Source of the DNA: Bacteroidales bacterium
GTDB taxonomy: Bacteria > Bacteroidota > Bacteroidia > Bacteroidales > Paludibacteraceae
DNA length: 38,663 bases
Assembly: GCA_900767595.1 (NCBI GenBank)
Contig: CAAFZS010000051.1
Location: 1-38,663, forward strand
Direction of reading: 5' to 3'
Position 1 is the first letter of the stretch. Each line of letters begins with the position of its first letter. Both the position numbers and the translations under genes were made by a program. This document shows, in pieces, positions 1 to 6,699 of the stretch. The notes under the pieces were generated by a model. The model was given only the letters and a program-made list of their open reading frames with translations. It did no database searches and had not been told where the DNA came from.

Positions 1-322
1 TATCAGAACTATCCTTATAGACAACAAGAATATAGTTAGCATTTATGCGGGTTTCATTTACGAAAACCTTATCAAACATAGCTGCCAATTGGATTCCTTC
101 ATCATCTAATCCATTGTAGACGTGTCCTCCCTTACCTAGTGGCATAAATACTTTAGAAGTCGGGATAGACTTATACATCATACCTTCAATTATGCATTCA
201 TGCCCAGGGTATGTTAATTTTAATTCTGGTTTACTTTGTCCAAGAGATGTGCCCCATGATGGACTACCACCAGGGGTTAGTGTGTCTGCTCCAAAAGCAA
301 AAGATCCTAAGTCTAGTTTCAT
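1..322 (-). CDS. Partial ORF after the C5 methyltransferase, possible cognate restriction endonuclease
   Basis: The reading frame opens with an ATG at 322-320 that overlaps the TGA of the upstream methyltransferase in an ATGA arrangement, and runs off the left edge of the window after about 107 residues. The visible part starts MKLDLGSFAFGADTLTPGG and contains VFMPLGKGGHVYNGL and NYILVVYKD. I do not recognise a family. The overlap shows that it is translationally coupled to the methyltransferase, and genes in that position are very often the matching endonuclease. That role is inferred from position only; no nuclease motif is visible in the retained part. Confidence 0.6.
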   Translation of the reverse strand, partial: MKLDLGSFAFGADTLTPGGSPSWGTSLGQSKPELKLTYPGHECIIEGMMYKSIPTSKVFMPLGKGGHVYNGLDDEGIQLAAMFDKVFVNETRINANYILVVYKDSSD

Positions 323-1284
323 AACTGATTAAATATATGATTTAACAAAATTCCTACTAAATTTACATCCCATCCGTTGCCCGCTCTCTTTGATAATTGC
401 GAATAAGATTGACCTGCATAATTTAATTCGCCTTTTTTGAAGCCCATAAAATGGAATTGTTCTTCAACTGACATTTTACGAACTCTTTCTTTGCCATCAA
501 TCATAGGCTCAATTACGCGAAGGCTATTATGCTCCGGTTGCGTAATGGTTATACACAATCCATCTGTTTTAATTTTCTTATTATAGATATCCAAACAACG
601 TGGTTCTGGCACATCAAAAGAATCTATATTATGTTTAACCTTTAGATGAGCTATCTGTGCATCGGAAAGACGTAATTCAGATGGCACATCTTCTGGATAA
701 AGAAAATCACCAAATGTTTTGGTCAATCTCTTTTTGGGAGGAACAATATTAAAGCCCTCTGGCAGACCACCCATCTTAGCGAACATCCACAAACGCTCTC
801 GATTTTGAGGTACACCATAATCCTTGGAATTTAATACAGCATAAGCCATATCGCCATATCCCAATTCCTTAAATAATTCCTTAATACGATTAAATGTAGG
901 GGCAAATTTTGCAGCCGTTAATCCTTTAACATTTTCGAGTAGTACATATTCTGGTGTTTTTTCTTTAAGAATACGGAATATATGATAGAACAACGTGCCT
1001 CTACCATATTTATCTTCTTCTCCATGCTGTAAACCAGCTGAGGAAAACGGCTGACAGGGGAACCCTCCTGTAAAGAAATTAAACTCTGGTAAATCCTTTG
1101 GATTCAACTTTGTAATATCTCCCCAATTTTTGATATTGGGAAAATTCGCTGCTAATAGGGCTGACGCAAAGGGATCAAATTCAGACATTGCGACGACCTC
1201 ATATTTTAAACCAGATCGTTTTAAGCCAAAAGATGCCCCTCCATAGCCTGCAAAACCTTCAAAGACTTTTAATGTTTTTTCCAT
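319..1284 (-). CDS. DNA (cytosine-5-)-methyltransferase
   Basis: This 321-residue protein transfers a methyl group from S-adenosylmethionine to carbon 5 of cytosine in a specific site, most likely as the protective half of a type II restriction-modification system. Motif I is FEGFAGYGGASFGL near the N terminus. The catalytic motif IV is GGFPCQPFSSAG. Motif VI is LENVKGL, motif VIII is QNRERLW, and the C-terminal motif X region is AGNGWDVNLV. The open frame continues upstream to 1425, but the family normally begins just before motif I, so I place the start at the ATG at 1284 (MEKTLKVFEGFAG). The next gene overlaps its stop codon. A small acidic ORF and a candidate structured RNA lie upstream on the same strand. 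The target sequence cannot be read from the protein. Confidence 0.93.
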   Translation of the reverse strand: MEKTLKVFEGFAGYGGASFGLKRSGLKYEVVAMSEFDPFASALLAANFPNIKNWGDITKLNPKDLPEFNFFTGGFPCQPFSSAGLQHGEEDKYGRGTLFYHIFRILKEKTPEYVLLENVKGLTAAKFAPTFNRIKELFKELGYGDMAYAVLNSKDYGVPQNRERLWMFAKMGGLPEGFNIVPPKKRLTKTFGDFLYPEDVPSELRLSDAQIAHLKVKHNIDSFDVPEPRCLDIYNKKIKTDGLCITITQPEHNSLRVIEPMIDGKERVRKMSVEEQFHFMGFKKGELNYAGQSYSQLSKRAGNGWDVNLVGILLNHIFNQL

Positions 1285-1398
1285 ATATTTTGGTTTTTTC
1301 TTTCCAAAAGGGCAACGCCTGATAGCGCCCAAAGGCCGACCAAAGCCCAACACTACCAAGCATTTGTTGCCCAGTATAAATCGAGTTGGCTGACCTCG

Positions 1399-1415
1399 TT
1401 TTGGTCGTTTATGGG
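1399..1415 (-). repeat. 17-bp direct repeat, copy 1
   Basis: The 17-mer TTTGGTCGTTTATGGGT on the plus strand occurs here and again exactly at 1750-1766. On the coding (minus) strand the second copy ends two bases from the ATG of the small acidic ORF. This copy lies 115 bases before the methyltransferase ATG. It could be a shared operator or leader duplicated with the gene order. The function is unknown. Confidence 0.6.
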
Positions 1416-1463
1416 TGGCAGCCAAATCGTGTTCTATTTATCAGCGGTCACTACCGCTGTTCC

Positions 1464-1748
1464 TCAATGGTCCAAGAAAACCCAACTATTCGCAATCTCA
1501 TCTATGCGATCACAGTCGGACTCGTCTTGTCCATCTTCGTCCTTGCGTATCACGGAAGCAATGGGATAAACACCATCATCCTCTGTGCCTTGCAAGTTCT
1601 CGGCAATCTCTGCCTTATACTCCATTTCGTCTCGGTCCAAATAAACGTGAAGGACCGGATTCTCATAACTCTCCGGGTACGCAAGGTACTCGTTTACTGC
1701 CTCGTCAATCTTATTGGCAAAGGCTCTAATGTCTTGAATTCTACTCAT
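1464..1748 (-). CDS. Small acidic hypothetical protein in restriction-modification locus
   Basis: This 94-residue ORF begins MSRIQDIRAFANKIDEAV and is strongly acidic, with clusters such as QGTEDDGVYP and KDEDGQDESDCDRIDE. It has no helix-turn-helix, no signal peptide and no membrane segment that I can see. It lies between the candidate structured RNA and the C5 methyltransferase, on the same strand. The acidic make-up would suit a DNA mimic or a regulator of the restriction system, but that is speculation. The ATG at 1748 follows the 17-bp direct repeat almost directly. It is probably a real gene, given its codon pattern and position. Confidence 0.6.
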   Translation of the reverse strand: MSRIQDIRAFANKIDEAVNEYLAYPESYENPVLHVYLDRDEMEYKAEIAENLQGTEDDGVYPIASVIRKDEDGQDESDCDRIDEIANSWVFLDH

Positions 1749-1749
1749 A

Positions 1750-1766
1750 TTTGGTCGTTTATGGGT
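1750..1766 (-). repeat. 17-bp direct repeat, copy 2
   Basis: This is the exact second copy of the 17-mer at 1399-1415. It lies directly before the start codon of the small acidic ORF, where a ribosome binding site or operator would be. Confidence 0.6.
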
Positions 1767-1790
1767 TGTTAATTATTCGTATAAACAAAA

Positions 1791-1823
1791 TTAGCACGCA
1801 AGCTATGGTCGCTTACGTGCTAA
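1791..1823 (-). promoter_or_regulatory. Strong hairpin upstream of the small acidic gene
   Basis: TTAGCACG and CGTGCTAA pair at the ends, followed after one mismatch by AAGC and GCTT, around a loop TATGGTC. On the minus strand the stem is followed by TTTTGTTT, so it could be a terminator or attenuator for leftward transcription into 1748. It lies 43 bases before that start codon. Confidence 0.55.
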
Positions 1824-1847
1824 AAACGCGTCTATGTGATATAAAAT

Positions 1848-1879
1848 AAAAAACGCGGATTTCTGCTCTGCTTATCCGC
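1848..1879 (-). terminator. Rho-independent terminator after candidate structured RNA
   Basis: On the minus strand GCGGAT pairs with ATCCGC around a 13-base loop and is followed by GTTTTTT. The 5' arm overlaps bases that could instead extend the closing stem of the structured RNA just upstream (TTATC at 1872-1876 with GATAA at 2041-2045). The two foldings may therefore exclude each other. Confidence 0.65.
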
Positions 1880-2045
1880 TAGTTGAGGTCGTAGGAAACC
1901 CTTGATGTCGAATAAGCAATTAGAAATCCACGCAGTGTATATTTACCATGCACAAAGGCATAGGTATAATACACCCATGGACATCTACTACCTACTTGTT
2001 TCGAACATCAAAATTGAAATTTCCTACGTTTCAACTAGTCGATAA
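1855..2045 (-). ncRNA. Candidate structured leader RNA, copy 1
   Basis: This stretch has no convincing ORF but folds into a long imperfect hairpin. Listed on the plus strand from outside inwards, the paired segments are CTAGTTGA (1879-1886) with TCAACTAG (2031-2038), GTAGGAAA (1891-1898) with TTTCCTAC (2020-2027), and TTGATGTCGAA (1902-1912) with TTCGAACATCAA (2000-2011). An inner GTGTAT/ATACAC arm follows. A second element at 23884-24016 shares the base of the structure, with TAGGAAA opposite TTGAAATTTCCTA and a conserved GTTTC, but has a different outer stem and a different tip. Conserved internal loops with changed flanking helices are what a functional RNA would show. The minus strand is favoured because terminators follow on that strand and the downstream genes read that way. 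The family is not known to me. Confidence 0.55.
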
Positions 2046-2155
2046 CAAGCGTTAGTAAACGCCGTTGCGATTAGTGCTTGTGGCACCTCTCGCTAATATG
2101 TCCTCACTGTTTTACATCTCGTGAGCGATGGGCATTTACGTCTGCCGGACGAGAG

Positions 2156-2467
2156 TTACTGAACTTGCAAATTGGGGTCGTTCATAACCTTATAGCGACG
2201 TTGCAATGCCACTAAAACACTCTTATTTGCCATCGGAGTTAATCCCTTAAAAGTGGTTCTTGCTTTTAACTCATCCAATGGCATTTCTAACAACAACTTT
2301 GATATACACTCATCCGCAAAAGAATTCGTGACAACATTGACACCCGTAAAATCCAAGACAACCCGCTCCTTACCTTTTATTAAAGGAAGTAATTTCTCTC
2401 TCAACTCTGCACCTTGTGCCCTTGTGCCAAAATTGACTCCGTAATCTGCAAATTTAAAATCTACCAT
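2156..2467 (-). CDS. STAS-like domain protein (DUF4325 type)
   Basis: This 103-residue protein has the core VVLDFTGVNVVTNSFADECI, typical of the STAS-like DUF4325 family: a strand, then a helix that opens with the S of the NSF motif, as in anti-sigma-factor antagonists. It overlaps the upstream ATPase gene by seven bases. The two form the common pairing of a GHKL ATPase with a small STAS-like partner, often seen in defence or mobile islands. In classical systems the kinase phosphorylates a serine of the STAS protein. Here the partner and output are unknown. Family confidence is good; the role is inferred from pairing. Confidence 0.75.
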   Translation of the reverse strand: MVDFKFADYGVNFGTRAQGAELREKLLPLIKGKERVVLDFTGVNVVTNSFADECISKLLLEMPLDELKARTTFKGLTPMANKSVLVALQRRYKVMNDPNLQVQ

Positions 2468-3111
2468 AATTCTGTCAAATTGTCATTCTCAATAAATAAT
2501 TCATTAAACTCATCCGATGCGTTAGTCCTATGTTCTACAACACTCTCCGGATCAATTTCTTTCGTTGTACTCAATTCCATAAACAGAATGGTTCCTTGCC
2601 ATAAGCCGTTCTTCACAATCTGCGATTGACCATTCGTAATAATTAATTTGGTGTGTCCGGAATGAAGGACAAATTCTTTACCGAGATCTTGCATCAAGCG
2701 AGAGGTGGCATAGAGACCAAAGCCCATTCCCTTACCATCTGTAACAGCATCCATTAAACATTTTTGTAAGGCCTCTTCTTCTGAGATGTCTTTATACAAA
2801 GCATTCTCTTTTAATGATGCTTGAATGCCTTTCCCATCATCAGCGACTAAGATTCGTAAAGTCTCCAACTCGGGATTATAGTGCGTGAGCACTGTGCCAA
2901 GAGGTTTTCCACTATGAATATGAACATTATCTAAAATCTCATAGAAGCAATAACTTAGGGCTTGTAGGACACTAAGTTCAATTTCTAAATGTGCCGTTAA
3001 TATATTCAGCACATCTTGATAAACGTGATTGATAGTAACGGAATCAAACACATCAATGGAAACGTCATTCGTTCCATCAAAATATTGCTTTATAAGAAAT
3101 GATACATCCAT
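2461..3111 (-). CDS. GHKL/HATPase-type ATP-binding protein
   Basis: This 216-residue protein has the three signatures of a HATPase_c fold: an N box around residues 58-66 (YEILDNVHIH), a G1 box VADDGKGI around 89-96, and a G2 box GKGMGFGLYA around 126-135. There is no dimerisation, phosphoacceptor or sensor domain, so it resembles anti-sigma-type or stand-alone ATPases rather than a sensor kinase. The C-terminal 40 residues are acidic. It is the first gene after the promoter at 3160-3192 and overlaps the STAS-like gene. Together they may form a switch that responds to a signal and controls an unknown effector in this island. Confidence 0.8.
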   Translation of the reverse strand: MDVSFLIKQYFDGTNDVSIDVFDSVTINHVYQDVLNILTAHLEIELSVLQALSYCFYEILDNVHIHSGKPLGTVLTHYNPELETLRILVADDGKGIQASLKENALYKDISEEEALQKCLMDAVTDGKGMGFGLYATSRLMQDLGKEFVLHSGHTKLIITNGQSQIVKNGLWQGTILFMELSTTKEIDPESVVEHRTNASDEFNELFIENDNLTELW

Positions 3112-3159
3112 TTTTCATTTTTTTTATTAGCACAACAACCGCGTTTTGCAGTTCACGCT

Positions 3160-3192
3160 GCAAAGGTAGTGATTTTTTTTGACATATGCAAG
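3160..3192 (-). promoter_or_regulatory. Bacteroidota-type promoter for the HATPase/STAS genes
   Basis: On the minus strand TTG is followed after 20 bases by the -7 box TACCTTTGC. The spacer CATATGTCAAAAAAAATCAC closely matches the spacers of the promoters at 4549, 21756, 22514, 25525 and 34329. Transcription would start near 3153, about 40 bases before the ATG at 3111. Confidence 0.75.
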
Positions 3193-3230
3193 AAAAAATG
3201 CAACTTTGCAAAGAAAATCGCATTATTTCT

Positions 3231-3761
3231 TTATTTGAAGAACGAGAAGTGGACACTGCCGTACTCGCGGGTTTCTTGCCAATGGGGGTGAGAAGAGAAG
3301 TCGTTGGCCTTACTGTGCTCCAAGACGAACAGACCCTCCGGCTTAAGTATCCCTGCCTCAAAAATGAGATCGGGTAGAGTAGGCAGCTGCTCCAAGGCAT
3401 ACGGCGGGTCGGCATAGATAAAATCGTACTGTATATGGCACGCCCTCAAGAACTTAAACACATCCGCTCGTACTAAGTGCAGGTTCGTACAACCTAACTG
3501 CTTGCAAGCCGAAATAATGAAGTTCTGCTGCGTATGCGCTAACTCCACCGCCGTCACTTCCCGTGCACCGCGTGAGGCAAACTCCAAACCGATACCGCCC
3601 GTGCCGGCAAAGAGATCCAAGACATCAATATCCTCAAAGTCCATATGGTTATTAAGGAGGTTAAATAAACTCTCCTTGGCAAAGTCCGTCGTTGGCCGTG
3701 CGGTGATATTTTTAGGGGGCGCCAATCGACGCCCCCCATATTTACCCGATATTATTCGCAT
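3231..3761 (-). CDS. rsmD: 16S rRNA (guanine(966)-N(2))-methyltransferase RsmD
   Basis: RsmD uses S-adenosylmethionine to methylate N2 of G966 in 16S rRNA on the assembled small subunit. The 176-residue protein starts MRIISGKYGGRRLAPP, the usual RsmD opening. The SAM-binding motif DLFAGTGGIGLE is at residues 49-60 and the catalytic DPPY at 118-121. Length matches the family. Its ATG shares one base with the stop of the upstream anchored protein (TAATG), so translation is coupled. No terminator is obvious between it and the island promoter that follows. Confidence 0.95.
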   Translation of the reverse strand: MRIISGKYGGRRLAPPKNITARPTTDFAKESLFNLLNNHMDFEDIDVLDLFAGTGGIGLEFASRGAREVTAVELAHTQQNFIISACKQLGCTNLHLVRADVFKFLRACHIQYDFIYADPPYALEQLPTLPDLIFEAGILKPEGLFVLEHSKANDFSSHPHWQETREYGSVHFSFFK

Positions 3762-4522
3762 TACTCCCAGTTACCTGCGTTGTTATTCGGAGCCTCAACC
3801 GAACCTACCTTTAATCCGGGGTAGTGGTCTAACTTCGTCTCCTTATCAATCAAGTTCACGCGCTCTTGGTTATTTAAGTCACCCAGATAGGTGTTATAAT
3901 GTGCGCGAGCCTCAAACAAAGGTACATGAATACCTTGAGCGGTAGTGTAGTTATCGTTTACCTCCAACTCGTAACGTTGACCATCGGTATAAGGGATGAT
4001 GATGATTTGGTCGATGGAATTAACATCGTATTCGCCCTTATAAACGGTCTCAATCATATTGTTATAGATCGTATCACGACGGAAGCCTTGCAAACCTTGC
4101 GCCTTCACCTCCTTATCGTTTGCCCATACATAAGCATAAGCGTCCTCGATGGTGGGGAGGTCTAACTTCTTATTACTCTTAGCGCGAGCGATAGCGGCAC
4201 GCAACAAACGAGCGGCACGAGCCTCGGTCATTCCGGACTCCAGTTGCTTATCCGTCAGGCTACCTTCCTTAAGCACCTCTTTCTTCGGCGTATATTTAAG
4301 GAAATACAACAGCGAATCGGCATCGGCGGTATAACGGCCATTGACCATCTTAAACTCAGCCTCGGCAGTACGAATAGCTACCAAGTTTTTAATAACTGCA
4401 ACCTCGCGCTTAGCACGCATTTGCTCAAACTTAATAGGGGTAACAATACTCGAAATACAGAAGTACGTTAAAGCTACAATAGACAGCACCAAGAGGGTGC
4501 GAAGAATGATTTTTGAATTCAT
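3761..4522 (-). CDS. Membrane-anchored hypothetical protein
   Basis: This 253-residue protein has a single N-terminal membrane anchor (residues about 6-27, ILRTLLVLSIVALTYFCIS) followed by a soluble region. The segment VIKNLVAIRTAEAEFKMVNGRYTADADSLLYFL after the anchor recalls pseudopilin-like proteins, which carry a long helix and then a short motif such as NGRYTAD. I do not recognise a named family. The open frame runs upstream to 4732, but that part crosses the divergent promoter, so the ATG at 4522 (MNSKIILR) is the start. It is co-transcribed with rsmD, with overlapping stop and start codons. Surface or periplasmic location is expected. Confidence 0.75.
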   Translation of the reverse strand: MNSKIILRTLLVLSIVALTYFCISSIVTPIKFEQMRAKREVAVIKNLVAIRTAEAEFKMVNGRYTADADSLLYFLKYTPKKEVLKEGSLTDKQLESGMTEARAARLLRAAIARAKSNKKLDLPTIEDAYAYVWANDKEVKAQGLQGFRRDTIYNNMIETVYKGEYDVNSIDQIIIIPYTDGQRYELEVNDNYTTAQGIHVPLFEARAHYNTYLGDLNNQERVNLIDKETKLDHYPGLKVGSVEAPNNNAGNWE

Positions 4523-4548
4523 AATTGATATATTTTTATAAATTTGCT

Positions 4549-4598
4549 GCAAAATTACACTTTTTTTTTGATATATGCAAATTTTTTTGTAATTTTGC
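4549..4598. promoter_or_regulatory. Divergent pair of promoters with overlapping -33 regions
   Basis: Plus strand: TTTG at 4567-4570 and TAATTTTGC at 4590-4598, serving the (p)ppGpp synthetase gene at 4607. Minus strand: TTTG at 4581-4578 and TAATTTTGC at 4557-4549, serving the gene at 4522. The two -33 boxes sit inside each other's spacer, giving a near-palindromic 50-base block. The same layout recurs at 34312-34361. Confidence 0.75.
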
Positions 4599-4606
4599 AC
4601 CGATTT

Positions 4607-6079
4607 ATGGAAGATAGTAACGAAGTATTGTATCAAATTCTGACAGATCGCCTCAATCTTATGCGCGATTTGGATAAAGAGGGGGACTCTCCTCATCGTC
4701 GTCACGTGGCTGAAGAAACGGCTACTTTGCATGCGCCTTTAGCTCACCGTTTAGGTCTGTATCAGATTAAGACCGAGATGGAGGACCTTGCCCTCAAGTT
4801 CACCGAGTACGACACCTATAAATATATCGCGCACGCGCTAAACGAGAAGAAGTCGGAGCGTGACGAGTATATTGCGCGGTTCATTGCTCCGCTGAGCGAG
4901 AAACTGACCGCCGAGGGGTTTAAGTTCACCATCAAAGGCCGTCCTAAGTCTATTCACTCCATCTACCATAAGATGCAGACGCAGCACTGCGACATAGACC
5001 GTATCTACGACCTGTTTGCTATCCGTATTATCCTCGACTCCGCACCGGAGAAGGAGAAATCCGACTGCTGGCAAGTCTATTCGATTATTACCGATATCTT
5101 CCAACCCAATCCCAAGCGCTTGCGCGACTGGTTATCCGTTCCGAAAGAGAACGGGTACGAGTCATTGCACACGACGGTGCTCGGCCCTGATAATAAATGG
5201 GTAGAGGTGCAGATAAGAACGGTCAGGATGGACGAGATAGCCGAACAAGGTGTAGCTTCCCACTGGTCCTATAAAGGAATCAAAGGAAACATCTTCACCG
5301 GCAAGGACTCCGTTTATGTGTTTACGCCTACGGGAGACCTCAAGCGTTTGCCCGCCGGAGCTACCGTTCTTGATTTTGCGTTTTCGATACACTCCGAAGT
5401 CGGTTGTCACTGCGTAGGTGGGCGGATACGAAACCAGAATGTGCCTATCCGTCACGTGTTACAAAACGGCGACCAGATAGAGATTATCACTTCGCCCAAC
5501 CAACACCCTACACAGGATTGGCTCACGTTCATCGTCTCGACGAAGGCAAAGAACAAGATCAACCAATGCCTCAAGGAAGTGGAGTATAAGAACGCTGCCG
5601 AGGGTAGGGAGATACTCGAACGCCGCTTCAAGAACTGGAAGATAGAGCTCGACGAGGGAGACTTGTCGCGTACCGCTACGAAATTAGGCTATAAAGCCGT
5701 TTCTGACCTCTACCAGTCCATCGCCCACGATAAAGAAGATATCTTCCGCCTGCGCGAAGTATATGAGACCCTTGATGACCCGGACTTAAAGACCCCTCCA
5801 ACTCCCCTCAAAGGGGAGAGTGCCCCCTTGCCCTATGAGGGAAAGGTCGGGTTAGGGTCTTCTAGTTTGGCGATTGAAGTCGATATGAATGTGAAGAATG
5901 TGGATTATAACCTATCCAAGTGTTGTAACCCGCAACCGGGGGACCTGATTTTCGGGTTTATCAGTATCACCAAAGGTATCCGTATCCATCGATGCGATTG
6001 CCCGAATGCCAATAACTTGCGTGAACGCTATCCGTATCGTATGATTCCCGCCCGCTGGCGCAATAAAGAGAATGGATAA
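4607..6079 (+). CDS. RelA/SpoT-family (p)ppGpp synthetase lacking the HD hydrolase domain
   Basis: This protein makes (p)ppGpp from ATP and GDP/GTP in the stringent response. The start at 4607 gives 490 residues, against roughly 700-750 for full-length family members. The protein begins inside what is normally the end of the HD domain (TDRLNLMRDL, APLAHRLGLYQIKTEMEDLA), so the catalytic HD motif is absent. The synthetase domain is present: GRPKSIHSIY (111-120), RIYDLFAIR (132-140), RLRDWL (171-176), ENGYESLHTTV (181-191) and EVQIRT (200-205) with the expected glutamate. A TGS domain follows (about 234-297), then a zinc-finger-like CC...C.C segment (439-465). The C-terminal ACT domain is missing. 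Residues about 396-418 come from a hairpin repeat insert. It overlaps recR by eight bases. Confidence 0.9.
   Translation: MEDSNEVLYQILTDRLNLMRDLDKEGDSPHRRHVAEETATLHAPLAHRLGLYQIKTEMEDLALKFTEYDTYKYIAHALNEKKSERDEYIARFIAPLSEKLTAEGFKFTIKGRPKSIHSIYHKMQTQHCDIDRIYDLFAIRIILDSAPEKEKSDCWQVYSIITDIFQPNPKRLRDWLSVPKENGYESLHTTVLGPDNKWVEVQIRTVRMDEIAEQGVASHWSYKGIKGNIFTGKDSVYVFTPTGDLKRLPAGATVLDFAFSIHSEVGCHCVGGRIRNQNVPIRHVLQNGDQIEIITSPNQHPTQDWLTFIVSTKAKNKINQCLKEVEYKNAAEGREILERRFKNWKIELDEGDLSRTATKLGYKAVSDLYQSIAHDKEDIFRLREVYETLDDPDLKTPPTPLKGESAPLPYEGKVGLGSSSLAIEVDMNVKNVDYNLSKCCNPQPGDLIFGFISITKGIRIHRCDCPNANNLRERYPYRMIPARWRNKENG
5791..5860 (+). repeat. In-frame G/C-rich hairpin insert in the (p)ppGpp synthetase gene
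   Basis: The insert contains the perfect hairpin CTCCCCT-CAA-AGGGGAG at 5802-5818 and CCCT-ATG-AGGG at 5831-5841. The ends GACCC and GGGTC can pair to close the whole element. It encodes the proline/glycine-rich stretch KTPPTPLKGESAPLPYEG between the TGS region and the zinc-finger-like segment. Similar inserts occur at 18073-18110 and 30747-30810. Confidence 0.75.
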
Positions 6080-6695
6080 TTATCCGAGCATATTATTAGG
6101 CAACGCAGTAGATCAGTTTGCTTCGTTACCGGGCATTGGACGCAAGACCGCCCTGAGGCTTGTCCTGCACCTGCTGCGCCAACCGGAAGCTACGGTTCAC
6201 ACCTTTGCTTCCGCCCTCATCAACCTCAAGGCGAATGTTCATTATTGCCGTATCTGCCATAATATATCCGACCAGGATACTTGTTCTATCTGCGCTTCGC
6301 CCAAACGCGACAAACAGACGGTGTGCGTAGTGGAGAACATCCAAGATGTGATGTCCATCGAGAACACAGGTCAGTATATAGGACTCTATCATGTACTGGG
6401 TGGGGTGATATCGCCCATCGATGGGGTAGGGCCTAAAGATATAGAGATAGACTCCCTCATCGAACGGATTGTGCCCGAACAGATAAAAGAAGTTATCCTT
6501 GCTCTGCCTACTACGATGGAGGGCGATACGACGAACTTCTATATCTATCGCCGTTTGACACCGTTTATTGAAGGAGAACAGCAACTCAAAGTCAGTCAGA
6601 TAGCCCGCGGTGTGGCGGTGGGCAATGACCTCGAATATACGGACGAGATAACCCTCGGACGCTCGATTATCAATCGTACAGAATTTAAATTATAA
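6072..6695 (+). CDS. recR: Recombination mediator protein RecR
   Basis: RecR works with RecO (and RecF) to load RecA on gapped single-stranded DNA. The 207-residue product has the N-terminal helix-hairpin-helix SLPGIGRKTALRL at 18-30, the zinc finger C59-x2-C62 and C71-x2-C74, and a Toprim domain starting near VCVVENIQDVMSIENTG. The C-terminal segment ARGVAVGNDLEYTDEITLGRS is the usual ending. The ATG overlaps the last eight bases of the (p)ppGpp synthetase gene. Length and motifs are all normal. Confidence 0.96.
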   Translation: MDNYPSILLGNAVDQFASLPGIGRKTALRLVLHLLRQPEATVHTFASALINLKANVHYCRICHNISDQDTCSICASPKRDKQTVCVVENIQDVMSIENTGQYIGLYHVLGGVISPIDGVGPKDIEIDSLIERIVPEQIKEVILALPTTMEGDTTNFYIYRRLTPFIEGEQQLKVSQIARGVAVGNDLEYTDEITLGRSIINRTEFKL

Positions 6696-6699
6696 CAAT

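Noticed and set aside
1285..1425. N-terminal extension of the C5 methyltransferase
   Set aside because: The extra 47 residues do not look like the family, which begins just before motif I, and the stretch includes a copy of a non-coding direct repeat.
1855..2045. Integron attC site or retron msr-msd for the long hairpins
   Set aside because: The ends do not match the attC core (GTTRRRY and its complement), no integrase is visible, and no reverse transcriptase lies near either copy.
1749..2155. tRNA gene in the non-coding stretches
   Set aside because: I looked for cloverleaf arms and the TTCGA loop with matching stems in this and the other gaps; the TTCGAA here is part of the long hairpin, and no tRNA was found.
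4523..4732. N-terminal extension of the anchored protein at 4522
   Set aside because: It crosses both divergent promoters and the start of the (p)ppGpp synthetase gene, and would put 70 residues before the membrane anchor.
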